Source: Paenibacillus sp. Soil522 | GTDB lineage: Bacteria > Bacillota > Bacilli > Paenibacillales > Paenibacillaceae | Direction of reading: 5' to 3' | DNA length: 64,000 nt | Assembly (NCBI RefSeq): GCF_001428245.1 | Contig: NZ_LMRV01000066.1 | Span: 124,001 to 188,000, forward strand | Part shown: positions 25,523-36,900 of the stretch, piece by piece | How positions within the stretch are numbered: the first letter of the stretch is position 1 | How the letters are laid out: each line of letters begins with the position of its first letter | Program-made: the position numbers and the translations under genes | Notes under the pieces: model-generated | Seen by the model: only the letters and a program-made list of their open reading frames with translations | What the model was told of the DNA's origin: nothing | Databases searched by the model: none

Positions 25523-28500
25523 TTATTGTTTCTCAAATACCCAGACCGTGCTAGAATCCGTAGATCCTGTGTTCCATTTTGCTTCATTCACCGTAGTTGC
25601 GTACAAATATTCTCTGTCGGTCACTTTATTATTTACACGGAAACTATAAAATTCGCCTGAGATCGGTTCAATGCTCCATAACGCATCGTCATATATGCCA
25701 CCACCCGTGCTCCAGATCACGATGTTGTCGGGTTCGGTATTCAGATAATCGCGTCCTGTTACTACATTCTTGATGGTCCAATAGCCGGATGAATGTTTGG
25801 TAACGATCCACTTCTGATCGTCATAATTCGTACCTGCAGCAAGGATGACCCCGCCATTCGCATCGCTATCGAGGTACTTCCCGGAATCCTTATTTTTGAT
25901 TTTGTAAGTTGCTCCGCTTACAATGCCGACGGGCATCACCTGGATAGACGAAATCGTATTGTCGTTGCCACTCATACTTGGAGTGTCCGATGTATACGTC
26001 CAGGATGTGCCGCTGAATCCGTCATCACTGTATGCGACGACCTTATAATCAGCAGGAACGTGGATTGATGAGATGCTGTTATCGGCGATTCCTGCCGCCT
26101 GCATTTGAGAAAGCGTGTAGTTACCCACGTCCAGCGTTACGGCATTCCCGCCGTAGTTAGCGTCCGAATGGAACGTTGGTCCATCAGCCGTACCGAAAAC
26201 CTTGAATTCGTAGAAACTGGCCGTCGCATCGCTTGGCAAGCCGAATTCACTTCCGGCACTATATGTGCCGAGGACGGTAATCTTGACATAACGGGCGGTA
26301 CTTTTAAAGTAATCAGCCTGAACCTGGCTCGTGTTCGAATTATTATGTTTGGATATTTTTTGGCTCCAGTTCGTATTATCTTGTGAGGTTTCAATCCTAT
26401 AATTATAAGCTGTTCCACTCTTCTCCCACATCACCTGGGTATCGGTGATGTTCATGACTCTGCCAAGATCCACTACCCACCAATGACCGGGCTCTCCGTC
26501 AGCCGCATCCCAACGGGTCGTTGTGAGACCATCGTTCCCATAGGAAGCCGGATTGCTCGGCAACGCACTGTCCGAACTCACCGTCTTACCTAACGCCAAA
26601 TTGTCCGGGTCTCCAAAGACTTTGAGATCGTAGAAACTGGCCTTGTCTCCACTTGGCAACCCGGTGACGGTTATCCTGACATAGCGGGCATTATCCGTAA
26701 TGTAATCGGTTTGAACCTGTTCCGTACTTGTATTATTGGTCTTGTCAACTTTTAAGGTCCAATTGGTATTGTCCTTTGATGTTTTCAATCTTATACTGGT
26801 AAGCGACACCGCTCTTATCAAAGCTCACCTGGGTTCCATAATTAATATTCTTGATTTTGCCAAGGTCCACTTTCACCCAATGACCAGCAGCTTCATCAGC
26901 AGCAATCCAACGGGTTATAGAGTTACCGTCGACTGCTCTAGAAACTGGAATTCCTGTAAGTGTACTATCCGAACTAACGGCCTTGTTCTCAGCCAGATTC
27001 GCTGTTTCTCCAAGCACCTTAAAATCGTAGAAGCTGGCCCAAGCGCCGCTTGGCAGTCCGGTCACGGTAATTCTGACATACCGGGCAGTATCATAAAAGA
27101 CATCGTTCTGGATTTGGTTCGTGCTGGTGTTATTGGTCTTGTCAACCTTTAAGGTCCAATTCACGTTGTCATTTGATGTTTCAATCTTGTATTTATAGGC
27201 TTTGCCGCTCTGTTCCCACATCACCTGGTTTCCACCGGTTATGTTCTTGCTTGAGCCCAGGTCCACCGTCCACCAATGACCGGCATTTCTATCAACTGCA
27301 CACCAACGGGTCGATATGCTACCGTCGTTACCGCTCGAAACCGGATTATTTGATTGCGAGCTAGACGCACTGGCGGTCCTGTTCAACGCCAGATTGACTG
27401 GAGCAGGTGAAGGAAATTGCGGCACCACTTCGGGTACAGGATCTCCGGAAGCAATGAAGTTAAGGTTATTGACATAACTGTTAGTAGTAACATCTGCATT
27501 CGTAATGGCAGACCCGTTAAGTGTTACATTTTCAAATGTTATATTTTGAATTCTGCGGTTGGAATCATAGCCTTCCAACAAAGCATTACCACTCCCAGTA
27601 TAGGAGAAATTCTTGAAATGAACATTGTTAATTCCACGCCCTAAGCCATAATCCCAACTCTTAACGTACATAAATAACATGCTGTTTCCTACGTGATCAT
27701 CGACCCGAATGTCTTCGAATTTAACATTCTGGACCAGATTGCCATCAGCGGAAATGAATTGGATCCGGTGTGCATCATTGTGTAACCAGATGTCCAGATT
27801 AGAGAAATTAAGATTTTCTATGGTATGACCGCCGCCGGGCGCCCATGGAAAACCATGCGTACCAATATTGATTGGACGAGCAAGATCGGGCTGAAGAATA
27901 GAGTTCGTTACCGTGACATTCTGGGTATCTCCATACCAGACTTTGCCGGCATTTGCGCGCGCACCGTATATCGCGATCGAATCATCATGAGTACGGAAAT
28001 ACACGTCATTGATGGTAATATTTTTACCGCCAAATACATCTATCCCATCCCCATACTTATTATTGCTAAAGGCTTTAAAGTTATTGATTACAACATTGGT
28101 GGCATTTCCGAGATTAATACCGTAACCGCCATTATCCAGATTACCGTAATTATTAACGATGATCCCATCAATCGTGATTTGGTTCGTATAGTGAGCGGAT
28201 ATTCCTATTTTATCAGGACGATCAAGTACACCACGGCCTATAACTTTGGCATCGGTGGCAGTATCCATAACAATCCCGCCCTGGACGACCGCTCCACCAG
28301 CGATGTAAAGCGTCTTGCCGCTTGGCACGGTATAGTCCTGTTGGTAAAGTCCCGGTCCAAGATAGATGACATCAGGGTCGGTAGGACTCGGAGGATTGAC
28401 TTCCAATGGATTGGCAAAGATCATTAAATTGCGATTTACATTTCCGTTTACCTCGACGGAAAGCTTCATGGGGCCAGATATAGAAAACGTCATCGTATTA

Positions 28501-28610
28501 CCGCTGATTCGCAGGGGTAATAATAGTGTTTAATCCCCGGATTTTAGCCGATGTTATAGAACCGGGGTTATAGGTCACCGACAAAGCTGTGCCATTGGAC
28601 GACATACAAT
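25523..28610 (-). pseudogene. Frameshifted GH28-like beta-helix protein with F5/8C, crystallin and ricin-B modules
   Basis: The 5' frame (28493 to 26745) encodes a GH28-like right-handed beta-helix with YGDGIDVFGGKNI, FRTHDDSIAIYGAR and a GTHGFPWAPGGGH motif, then two F5/8 type C domains. The frame breaks at 26782-26785 (four T where three restore the frame). It continues from 26821 with a third F5/8C domain, a beta/gamma-crystallin domain (ANYGGNAVTLDVGNYTL, ISSIHVPADYKVVAYSDDGF) and a C-terminal ricin-B lectin. Upstream, 28500-28610 continues in another frame (SNGTALSVTYNPGSITSAKI), so a second break exists. Originally a secreted pectin-type glycosidase, now probably dead. Confidence 0.75.
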
Positions 28611-28664
28611 GCTGTCCCTTTTGCCATTCTCACCATAACGTAATCAAAGGCATACGAACTTCTT

Positions 28665-28730
28665 GCGCATGTTGTCCAAATCCGTCTGACTCATTGCAGT
28701 GCCAGGGTGGTGAATAGCTCCCGTTACCGT
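28665..28730 (-). pseudogene. 66-bp scrap of the alginate-lyase-family gene 5' end
   Basis: This segment matches 33521-33586 at high identity, coding for the HPGIAMSQTDLDNMR region of the large lyase. It is joined directly to unrelated sequence in front of the GH28-like pseudogene. Confidence 0.75.
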
Positions 28731-28890
28731 GCAGGCTACCAGTTTAACCTCATCACATGAAGCAATTGACTACAAGTTCCTCCCTTCAATTAAATACGAT
28801 GTTTACCTTCTCACGCACTCTCAAATCTTGGTAACTCTTTAACTTTTCTCACGATTATACTTTTACATGGGAATTACCTCCTCAAAAACC

Positions 28891-28928
28891 CAAGCCGGCA
28901 CTGACGTCTTGCTGCCTGTGCCGGCTTG
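28891..28928 (-). terminator. Terminator of decayed gene
   Basis: The stem CAAGCCGGCA/TGCCGGCTTG is followed on the minus strand by GGTTTTTG. It lies downstream of the fragment at 28930-29200. Confidence 0.75.
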
Positions 28929-28929
28929 G

Positions 28930-29200
28930 AATGAATACCTTTTTACTAATTAGTTTTGATTGTTTCTTTGCGATACCCATGTTATCGATCCAGATATAAT
29001 TCCCATTGATCCATTCATCCGTGAAGCGTTTGACCAGGGCCTACATGGACGCTATGCCGCTTTAGCTTGCCACATCCCTCTACTCTCAAACGGTAAACTA
29101 ATTCATCCAATCTGATTGTGAAATAACCTTGTGCTGTGGGAGCTGAATAATATAAAGTCACCTTCCCTTCGGCGGCATCCTCATAGGTAACAAGTTACTC
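28930..29200 (-). pseudogene. Unidentified secreted-enzyme fragment
   Basis: The minus strand reads EDAAEGKVTLYYSAPTAQGY and FTIRLDELVYRLRVEGCGKL in one frame. It then continues as KRFTDEWINGNYIWIDNMGI in another. The protein-like composition is clear and there is at least one frameshift. I do not recognise the family. A carbohydrate-active enzyme is likely from context only. Confidence 0.45.
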
Positions 29201-29280
29201 ATTTTGAATAACCCGTTCAAAAATAATTTCATAGTAGACCAACCGTTTTTTTCAATGACAAGATTTTTGCAAGGATCAAG

Positions 29281-32200
29281 TTAATTTACCTTAACATCAT
29301 CGACGTAGATACTGCCGGTATTGGAGTCTGCTGCATAGAATTCTACTTTGGCAATATTCATTACCGGGTTGCGAAGCTGAGCATTGGACAATTTGAGTGT
29401 ACCGTTTACGTACATATCGTACGTATCCGTGTTCGTATCGATGACAAGCTTGAGATTGTACCAAGTCCCGGAAGTAAAGCTTTGAACAGTAGCCCAGGTC
29501 CCTCCAACGTTGCTCTTGATAGAACCTTTTTCGAAGGCGACGGTTGCTGCCATAGTACCGGCATTATCATAGATATAAGGCAAGCAGAACCAAGGGGTCG
29601 AGGCATCGCTTCTTACTTTGGCCTCGACAGTAACTGCTCCGCTCAACTGGGAAAAGCTTCTTGCCATTGAAGTGCGAGTTGCAGCCTGACTCGTACGATT
29701 AATATGGGCGCTTTTATCCGATGCCGATGGGACTTCCTTTACGGTAACCGTTCCGTTATCATTCAATAAAGTCCATCCGGACGGAGCACTGCCTGTAGAC
29801 TGTACGTTAAATGATTCGGTAAAACTGCTCGCAAGTTTATACTCCAAATAATCGATTCTCGCAGCTTCCCAATTCTGAAACGATCCGGTTAATGTAATGA
29901 TATCTCCAGAATTGAGCACAACCTGCTCCGTGGTTCGCAGGGCGAGGTTAGAGCTTTCGAACCCTGCACTTCCTAAATCCTGATTTGCAATCCAACTGTC
30001 CTTCACCACTCCGTTCACGGATAGACTATAGCTCGAAGCTCCGTCATTCTCATCGTAATAAGCTGTACTTAGATCATAGACACCTGAAGGTTCAGTAAAC
30101 GTAAATTGGGCAGTTCCAGTTGTGTTCGTGTTCACTTTGACATGCTTGCCGCCCGATGCAATAGAATTGGTTTCCACCGTGTAATTAGTGAGACTCATAT
30201 TTTCCGCTTCTATTCTTTCCGTTATCCAATTGTTCATGGCCGCCTGAATTTCTTCCGCGTTCAATACGTTATTATAAATGCGGAAATCGTCAATCTTGCC
30301 GCTAAACAACGGATCTGCTGCATTGTTGCTCTTGCCGATATAGTTGTTTTTCGGCTTAAAGTCGTTCGGTTTGATCGTCATGCTGTTATTCTCAGCCTTT
30401 AGTTCGCCGTTCACGTACAGCTTCGCCATGCCGCTTCCCAGCGTTACCGCCACATGCGCCCATTGACCTGCGGGAAGCTGCGACGTTTCCACAACTTGCT
30501 CGCTGCTGCCGTTTTTGATCTTGAAACGCAGCATATTATCACTCGATCTCGGCGTCAAGAGCAAGTATTGGCTCGTACTATTCCCGAAGTCGAAAATGCG
30601 CTGCCATGCATTCCCCCCGTTCCAGTTCACCCAAGTTGCCACTGTTATGGAATCGAGAGTGGACAAAGCAGCCGAGGAAGACACGTAATCGGCAGGAAGG
30701 GTAATATAGTCGTTCGTCCCGTCAAGCTCCACCGCGCCGCCGTATATACCTGCTGTCCCGGCTGCTCCGCCATTAATAGTCCCGTTATTCCCATATCCTG
30801 ATGCGTCTGCGGCTGTAGTCCCGCTTGTTTGGTCGAATTTAAACCAGGATATTAGGTTAGCGTTAAGCATACTGTCGGTTGTTGCCGAAGCAATTGCCGA
30901 CATACTCGATTCTCCTCTCGCATTTACTGCCGTTACTTTGTAATAGTAGGTTGTATTCGCCTTTAATCCCAGGCTGGCAAATGTCGTTCCTGTGATAAGT
31001 TCACTATTTGCCTTTGTATAAATGGCGTTGGCTGCCAAAGAATCAGCGATGTATACATGATAGCCCGCAGTTCCCGTTACAGCCGACCAGCTTAAGTTAA
31101 TAGAACTATGGTCCGCTGTTGCTGCCGTTACTCCAGATGGCGCTGTCGTCACGGTTACCAATGATTCTCCGTTCATCACACTAGCAACTTCGGATGAACT
31201 TATCGCGCGGTTGTAGATTCTGAAATCATCCACTCGTCCATCGAGATACGGTTCGGAGTGTTGGGACCGGCCGATCCAATTCTGAGTAGTGGCGCCCATA
31301 TCGGACGGTTTAATGGTCATCGAGGTATTGCTTCCCACTGCACCGCCGTCAACGTAGAGAGTGCCGGTTGAACCATTTAACGTGACAGCCACATGATGCC
31401 AGCCTCCGGTTGTCAGTGCCGACGTCCCATCAATGTTTTGTGTAGTCGAACCATTGTTCCTGATCCCAAAGCGGATTTTACCAGTTGATCCATTTTGTGG
31501 TGTGAGGAACATATAGGTAGAAGTTCCGGAACCGAAATCAAAAATCCGCATCCAGTTACTCACGGTATCCAGATTAACCCAAGCCGCGACCGTAACCGTG
31601 TCAGCGCCGGAGACAACACCGGCAGGCAGAGCCATATAGTCGTCTGTTCCGTCAAGATCCACTGCGTTGCCGCTTTGACCTGCCGTCCAGGCTGCACCGC
31701 CATTTATCGTCCCATTATTGCCATTTCCCGATGAGTCTGCGGCTGTAGCTCCGCTTGTTTCGTCCATTTTATACCTGGCAATTAATTGGGTATCGATGAT
31801 TACTTTTACTGTTGCATTGTAAGTTTGTCCGTTATATGTGGCGGTAATCGTAGCTGTACCTACACCTGCCCCGGTCACCAAACCTGCCGAATCGACTGTA
31901 GCCACGGCCGGGTCGGATGAAGTAAAGCTCGCTTGGCTTGTAAAATCTTGGCTGCTTCGATCTGCTTTAATGACCCTTAGTACAGATTGATGCGTATGAT
32001 TGACATAAAGCTCATAATGGTTTACATCGAAAGCCGGAACGCCGGTTCCTCCGGTTGTTGCCGATACAATGCCCGACGTCGATCCTCCCGATACGCCGAC
32101 CTTATAATAGTAGATCGTATTTGGCGTTAACCCCGTGCCGCTGTAAGAGGTGCCTGTAATTGGCGCACTGTTCAGCTTGGTGTACGTTCCGTTTTCTTCT

Positions 32201-33783
32201 GTGGATCGGTAGATATTATAGCCAAGCGCTCCCGATACAGCCGTCCAGCTTAAGTTGATCGTATCCGAACCGGCCATTGTCGCGGACAAGCCCGTTATGT
32301 CGCCCAAGATAATCCGGTTGCTCAAGCCGACTGTCTTGGCCGCATCGGGCGTGTACAGCAACATGAAAAGCGGATAATCCTTCAACGCAACCTCAGGCAT
32401 TCTCGTTTCGTAGGCATAGGCCAGGTATTTGTACTTTTCCTGGGTCATATCCCGCCCTTCGATATATTTATAATAGTTGTACAACACACTTAAGTAAGGA
32501 TCGATTCTGCCCCTGCCCGGCCATGGGTTGATCTTATCAAAATATTGAATACTACTGTTTTCGTTTGCCCATGCAGGCGTCCATAACACATCGTAACCCA
32601 GATGATACTTGAGCAGATAAGTGGTTCCTTCCAGCAGCCGGTCTTCCAGGAAGTTGAACACATTCTTCGCATTGAGAGCCGTAGACCTCGCTCCGGTGTC
32701 CGGGTCAACCGTCGTGCTTTGGGCATAGATGGTCTGCGCCAATGTAGACAGTCCGGCAACATCGGCGTAGGAATGCCCCACATCGCGCCCCATTTCGATG
32801 GCCTGCACATGGTGGTCCGCCGGATCCAATTCTTCTCCCGTTCGCTCATTTTTCGTCATCAACCGCATCTGATGCATAATGGAACCGTTTCTTCCCCCTT
32901 GATCGCCTGCAGCATTTACAGTCGTGGCTTCTACAGCCTCATCGTAAAGCTGCAGATTATTGGTGAAGATAGCTCTTCCCATCGTTCCCATAACCCCGAA
33001 CTGATGCTGATTCATAAACATTCCATGAGTGTCATAAGTAACGGTAACGATGTCCATGAGATGGGTAAGATTCGCTGTATCTGCATCCGTCCATTTCTCA
33101 CTCGCCGTAGGCGTATCGGAATAGCGCAGGATTTCCGCCGCTGCCGAGAGAGAATAACTCATTATAGCAAGACGGAAGTTCGTATGGGTAACGACATCCT
33201 CTGCGGCAGAATAACTCCTGATGATTTTCATGGCATTTTTGCGATACGTTTCATCGCCGGTAATATACCACATAACTGCCTGCATGAAAGCGGTTTCAGA
33301 ATCGGTATTGGCACGCGTTCCTACATATTCGCTGGGATTATCGTAATATTTAGGATTTTCTGGGTCGGTATAAATATCGTTAAACCCCCAAGGCCCTTGT
33401 ATGTGCTTGAAGATATAAGTATTTTCATATAAGACTCTTGGCGTTTTACTGGATTGGGAGTCGGCGGCAAAGCCATTAAACGCCGTATTCCAAGGCTCAT
33501 CCCCCGCTCTTACGTGATCGCGCATGTTGTCCAAATCCGTCTGACTCATTGCAATGCCGGGATGGTTAATGGTTCCCGTTACCGTGTTCCCGGAGGAATC
33601 GGTATAGGACAAATTTGCAGACGTACTGACTACCTGCGGCTTATAAGAAGTAATCAGCGGCGAGATCGCCGCATTCGCTGTTTCCATGCTTCCTAAACCG
33701 TAAAAGGTTGTGATTGCCAACATAATACTTAGAATACTGAAAAGAATTCTTTGACCGCGTTCTATTTTCTTAAAGAGTTCCAA
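29281..33783 (-). CDS. Giant secreted alginate-lyase-family protein with Fn3, Big2, LamG and CBM-like modules
   Basis: About 1500 residues. TTG at 33783 has AAGGAGG eight bases upstream, a better start than the ATG at 33810. Order: signal peptide; alpha/alpha-toroid alginate-lyase-superfamily domain (about 60-400; MWYITGDETYRKNAMKIIRS, active-site-like MFMNQHQFG); Fn3 (about 490-575); Big2 Ig-like (about 590-655); LamG; Fn3; LamG (about 985-1190); CBM35-like (about 1190-1320); final LamG-like module. Such lyases split uronate-containing polysaccharides by beta-elimination. The exact polymer is unknown; the neighbours suggest pectin-type. A cre-like site lies 135 bases upstream. Confidence 0.8.
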   Translation of the reverse strand: MELFKKIERGQRILFSILSIMLAITTFYGLGSMETANAAISPLITSYKPQVVSTSANLSYTDSSGNTVTGTINHPGIAMSQTDLDNMRDHVRAGDEPWNTAFNGFAADSQSSKTPRVLYENTYIFKHIQGPWGFNDIYTDPENPKYYDNPSEYVGTRANTDSETAFMQAVMWYITGDETYRKNAMKIIRSYSAAEDVVTHTNFRLAIMSYSLSAAAEILRYSDTPTASEKWTDADTANLTHLMDIVTVTYDTHGMFMNQHQFGVMGTMGRAIFTNNLQLYDEAVEATTVNAAGDQGGRNGSIMHQMRLMTKNERTGEELDPADHHVQAIEMGRDVGHSYADVAGLSTLAQTIYAQSTTVDPDTGARSTALNAKNVFNFLEDRLLEGTTYLLKYHLGYDVLWTPAWANENSSIQYFDKINPWPGRGRIDPYLSVLYNYYKYIEGRDMTQEKYKYLAYAYETRMPEVALKDYPLFMLLYTPDAAKTVGLSNRIILGDITGLSATMAGSDTINLSWTAVSGALGYNIYRSTEENGTYTKLNSAPITGTSYSGTGLTPNTIYYYKVGVSGGSTSGIVSATTGGTGVPAFDVNHYELYVNHTHQSVLRVIKADRSSQDFTSQASFTSSDPAVATVDSAGLVTGAGVGTATITATYNGQTYNATVKVIIDTQLIARYKMDETSGATAADSSGNGNNGTINGGAAWTAGQSGNAVDLDGTDDYMALPAGVVSGADTVTVAAWVNLDTVSNWMRIFDFGSGTSTYMFLTPQNGSTGKIRFGIRNNGSTTQNIDGTSALTTGGWHHVAVTLNGSTGTLYVDGGAVGSNTSMTIKPSDMGATTQNWIGRSQHSEPYLDGRVDDFRIYNRAISSSEVASVMNGESLVTVTTAPSGVTAATADHSSINLSWSAVTGTAGYHVYIADSLAANAIYTKANSELITGTTFASLGLKANTTYYYKVTAVNARGESSMSAIASATTDSMLNANLISWFKFDQTSGTTAADASGYGNNGTINGGAAGTAGIYGGAVELDGTNDYITLPADYVSSSAALSTLDSITVATWVNWNGGNAWQRIFDFGNSTSQYLLLTPRSSDNMLRFKIKNGSSEQVVETSQLPAGQWAHVAVTLGSGMAKLYVNGELKAENNSMTIKPNDFKPKNNYIGKSNNAADPLFSGKIDDFRIYNNVLNAEEIQAAMNNWITERIEAENMSLTNYTVETNSIASGGKHVKVNTNTTGTAQFTFTEPSGVYDLSTAYYDENDGASSYSLSVNGVVKDSWIANQDLGSAGFESSNLALRTTEQVVLNSGDIITLTGSFQNWEAARIDYLEYKLASSFTESFNVQSTGSAPSGWTLLNDNGTVTVKEVPSASDKSAHINRTSQAATRTSMARSFSQLSGAVTVEAKVRSDASTPWFCLPYIYDNAGTMAATVAFEKGSIKSNVGGTWATVQSFTSGTWYNLKLVIDTNTDTYDMYVNGTLKLSNAQLRNPVMNIAKVEFYAADSNTGSIYVDDVKVN

Positions 33784-33917
33784 TTCGGCTTCCTCCTTAT
33801 TATTGAACATTCATTGCTTTTTACGCTGCAGCTATAACGGCGTTTACCTTAGCTGCCAAAACGTCTGATTATTTTCGCTTGCATCACCTCCTTTGGTGTC
33901 CGCAAATGCCGGTAATT

Positions 33918-33932
33918 TTGTAAACGCTTCCA
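33918..33932 (-). promoter_or_regulatory. Candidate catabolite-responsive element (cre)
   Basis: TTGTAAACGCTTCCA fits the Bacillus cre consensus WTGNAANCGNWNNCW at every position. It lies about 135 bases upstream of the 1500-residue lyase gene. CcpA repression by preferred sugars is inferred. Confidence 0.6.
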
Positions 33933-33940
33933 ACGTTTAG

Positions 33941-33981
33941 TTGAATGAAAGCCGACAAGATCTTCGCCGGCTTTCATTCAA
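33941..33981. other. Long hairpin between the two giant lyase genes
   Basis: TTGAATGAAAGCCG pairs perfectly with CGGCTTTCATTCAA around a 13-nt loop. No T run follows on the minus strand. It lies 18 bases after the upstream lyase stop, so it may be a processing or weak termination site. Confidence 0.6.
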
Positions 33982-33998
33982 GTTGTTATATTTTTTGG

Positions 33999-36900
33999 TT
34001 ATATTACGATTTGAGCCCAGCGGATCAGGATATCCGCTTGTTCCTGCGTGAAGTATTTCCCTGTTTGATCTGTGACCTGCGCGATATAGTCGGCTATCAT
34101 ACTCTTAGCTGCATCTATTTTTCCATTGCCGGCCGCAGCTTTCGCCTGATCCAGTTTTTGATTATACGAAATCGCAACTGTTTCCCACGCTTTGTAGCCC
34201 GTCTCCTGCAGGAAAGAATTTGTCACGGTTTTCAAGCTGTCGAACGTTACCGTCACCCTAAACGTATGGGTGGCCGTCGTTTGATGACCCGCCATGTCCT
34301 CTGCAGTGACCTCTGCCGTATTCTCTCCGGATTCCAGCATATACGCCTTCACCTGAAGCAGAGGCTGATCGCACGGCTTACCATATACGCTTGAAGTCAC
34401 ATCCGACGCGCTGCACGTAATCATCACCGTCTGATCGACTGTGTACGATGTCTCGCCCGTTATTTGCACCACAGGTGCTGTAAGGTCGATGTGGAGCTCT
34501 AGTGACTCCGTCTCTCCAGTGTCGACGGAACGGCGGTACAGCAGCTGATGTGTTCCCTCTTCGCTCAAGACTACAGGCGCACTGTAGGCCGTCCACGTAA
34601 TTCCGCCGTCCTGACTGTATTCCGCGATTGGCTCAGGTGACAGTGTTACTGTGACCGGGGAAGTATACCAGCCGTTCTTACCGCTTGGTTCCACAGGATC
34701 CAGGGATGCGGTTATGTCCTTCCACTGCAGCCCTTCAAGTGCCGCAATCAGCCCTTCGGATGCCGCATCGATCTCTTCCTGCGTTGTGTCTGCAAGGGCA
34801 TAAACCGATTCTGCATGGGATACGTCCGCCTGAAGCACTTGTACGCTTTCCTCTTGGTACAGCTCGGTGTCGATTGCCGCGGCTTCTTCCAGAAGCAGCG
34901 TGAGCAAGCTATTATCAAACCATGTTGATGTTTTATTATAGATCACTTTGATCTCGTCAGCGCTCAAGACAGAGTTCTCAATGCGGAACTCGTCAATTTT
35001 GCCGTTAAACAACGGATCTGCTGAATTGTTGCTCTTGCCGATATAGTTGTTTCTTGGCTTGAAGTCGCTTGGTTTGATCGTCAGGTTATTACTTTCAGCC
35101 TTTAGTTCGCCGTTCACGTACAGCTTCGCCGTACCGCTTCCCAGCGTTACCGCCACATGCGCCCAGTCGCCTACCGGAAGCTGCTGCGTCTCCAATTCCA
35201 ACTCACTGCTTCCGTTTTTGATCTTGAAACGCAACTTCTTATCATCCCTCGAGCTTGGTGTCAGTAACAAGTATTGACTCGTGCTGTTTCCAAAGTCGAA
35301 GATTCTCTGCCACATATTTCCACCACCCCAGTTCACCCAGGCAGTAATCGTGATGGCTTCCGCAGCGGACAAAGGATGAGCCTGAGGAAGCGTGACATAG
35401 CTGTTCGTGCCGTTCAGTTCGATGGCTTGCCCGATCTTTCCGGCCGAATAGGCAGGCGATCCGATGACGGTGCCGCCGTTTGACCCGAACGTATTGTTCG
35501 CATCCCCTTCAAACGAATAAAGCGATATTGTATAAGGAACAAGCAAATTCTTGGCCTGATCGAACTCGGCCGCAAGCCCGCTCGTATCTGCACCCGGTTC
35601 GCTCATGGCCGCTTTGATCCGCGCCACTTCCTTCATATACAGGTAGTAGCTGCCTTTGGTATAGCCGTCCGGCGCCAGCACGTTGGAATCAAAGTACTCT
35701 GCATTATAAACCAGATCGCCATGGAATCTCACTTCGGACATATTTCCGAACCAGTTATTCCCATTGGTAATGCGGATATACCGGTAAGGGGTATTGTCGC
35801 TAATCGACAAGAACTGCCAATCCCGCGTGGAGACCGCTCCTGTGGAGAGGGTCTTCCATGTCGCATTGTCGTTGGAGCCCTGAATGACCGTTCCGCCAAT
35901 TCTGGTGTAGTACCCGTCTTGCCTTGCCAGCAGCTCCACATAAGACAATTGAGCATAACCGCCTTGACCGAAGTCAAATTGAACCCATGCTCCGGCGCCG
36001 CTTCCGTTCAAGCGGTAATCGGTCACCGTACCCGGATTGTTATCGAACAATCTGTTCGCCACTGCGATCGCGTCTGCCGGCGATCTGCCGTAGGAATCGG
36101 TCACTTCAGTAATTGACGTCACATCGCTGATCACGTCCGATTCATCCACCAGTATCAAGCGAGACCCGTCGGTTACGAACAACGTTTCCGGGGCATCAAT
36201 ACCTTCCATCGTCTGATAATTGAGTTTAAATAACACCGTGCCGGGCGCCGTACCCGGTACCATGACCGCTTCGGCCGTCCAATTCAGGCCATCCTCCGAA
36301 TGAACGGTCGCGGGTACACCCTGAAGCGTAACCTTCACATTCTGAATGGCTTCCGTCGATTGGAAGGATAATTTCGCTGTGTCTCCCAGGACAATCCGCC
36401 CTCCGAAGGCCTGATCCGAACCGATGGAGACCGATGAGATCTTGTTGATGACCTCGTGACGCTTCCCGAAGATCCGGAACTCGGACAATTCAGGCCAAGG
36501 AGCGTCGTACGGCTTATTAATCATTTGGATTTTCAGAAAACGGAATTGCTCATTCTGGAGTTCCGGCGACACCGTCAACGTGTGCAGGTCTGCTGACACG
36601 GGGGTCACCTCCGGCGTCAACCGGGTCCAGATTTCTTTGTCATTGGACCCGTACATGGCTATACCGCCGCCGCGTTCAGGAAAACCGGCCCGTGCCTGAA
36701 TCTGGAACTTGCTGGCCGAAACCCGGAAATTGGGTCCCATGTCCATATGAACGCCCAGATTAATCGCTGTATTACCGGACGTACTCGTTTCACTGTCCAG
36801 AAATCTCTTCGGGTTAAAGCCGGAAGATAAGAACATATTCAAATAATTAATGCTGCCGTCGGTGTGCAACGGCGTGGTTAACTGAAGTCCTTGCACGGCG

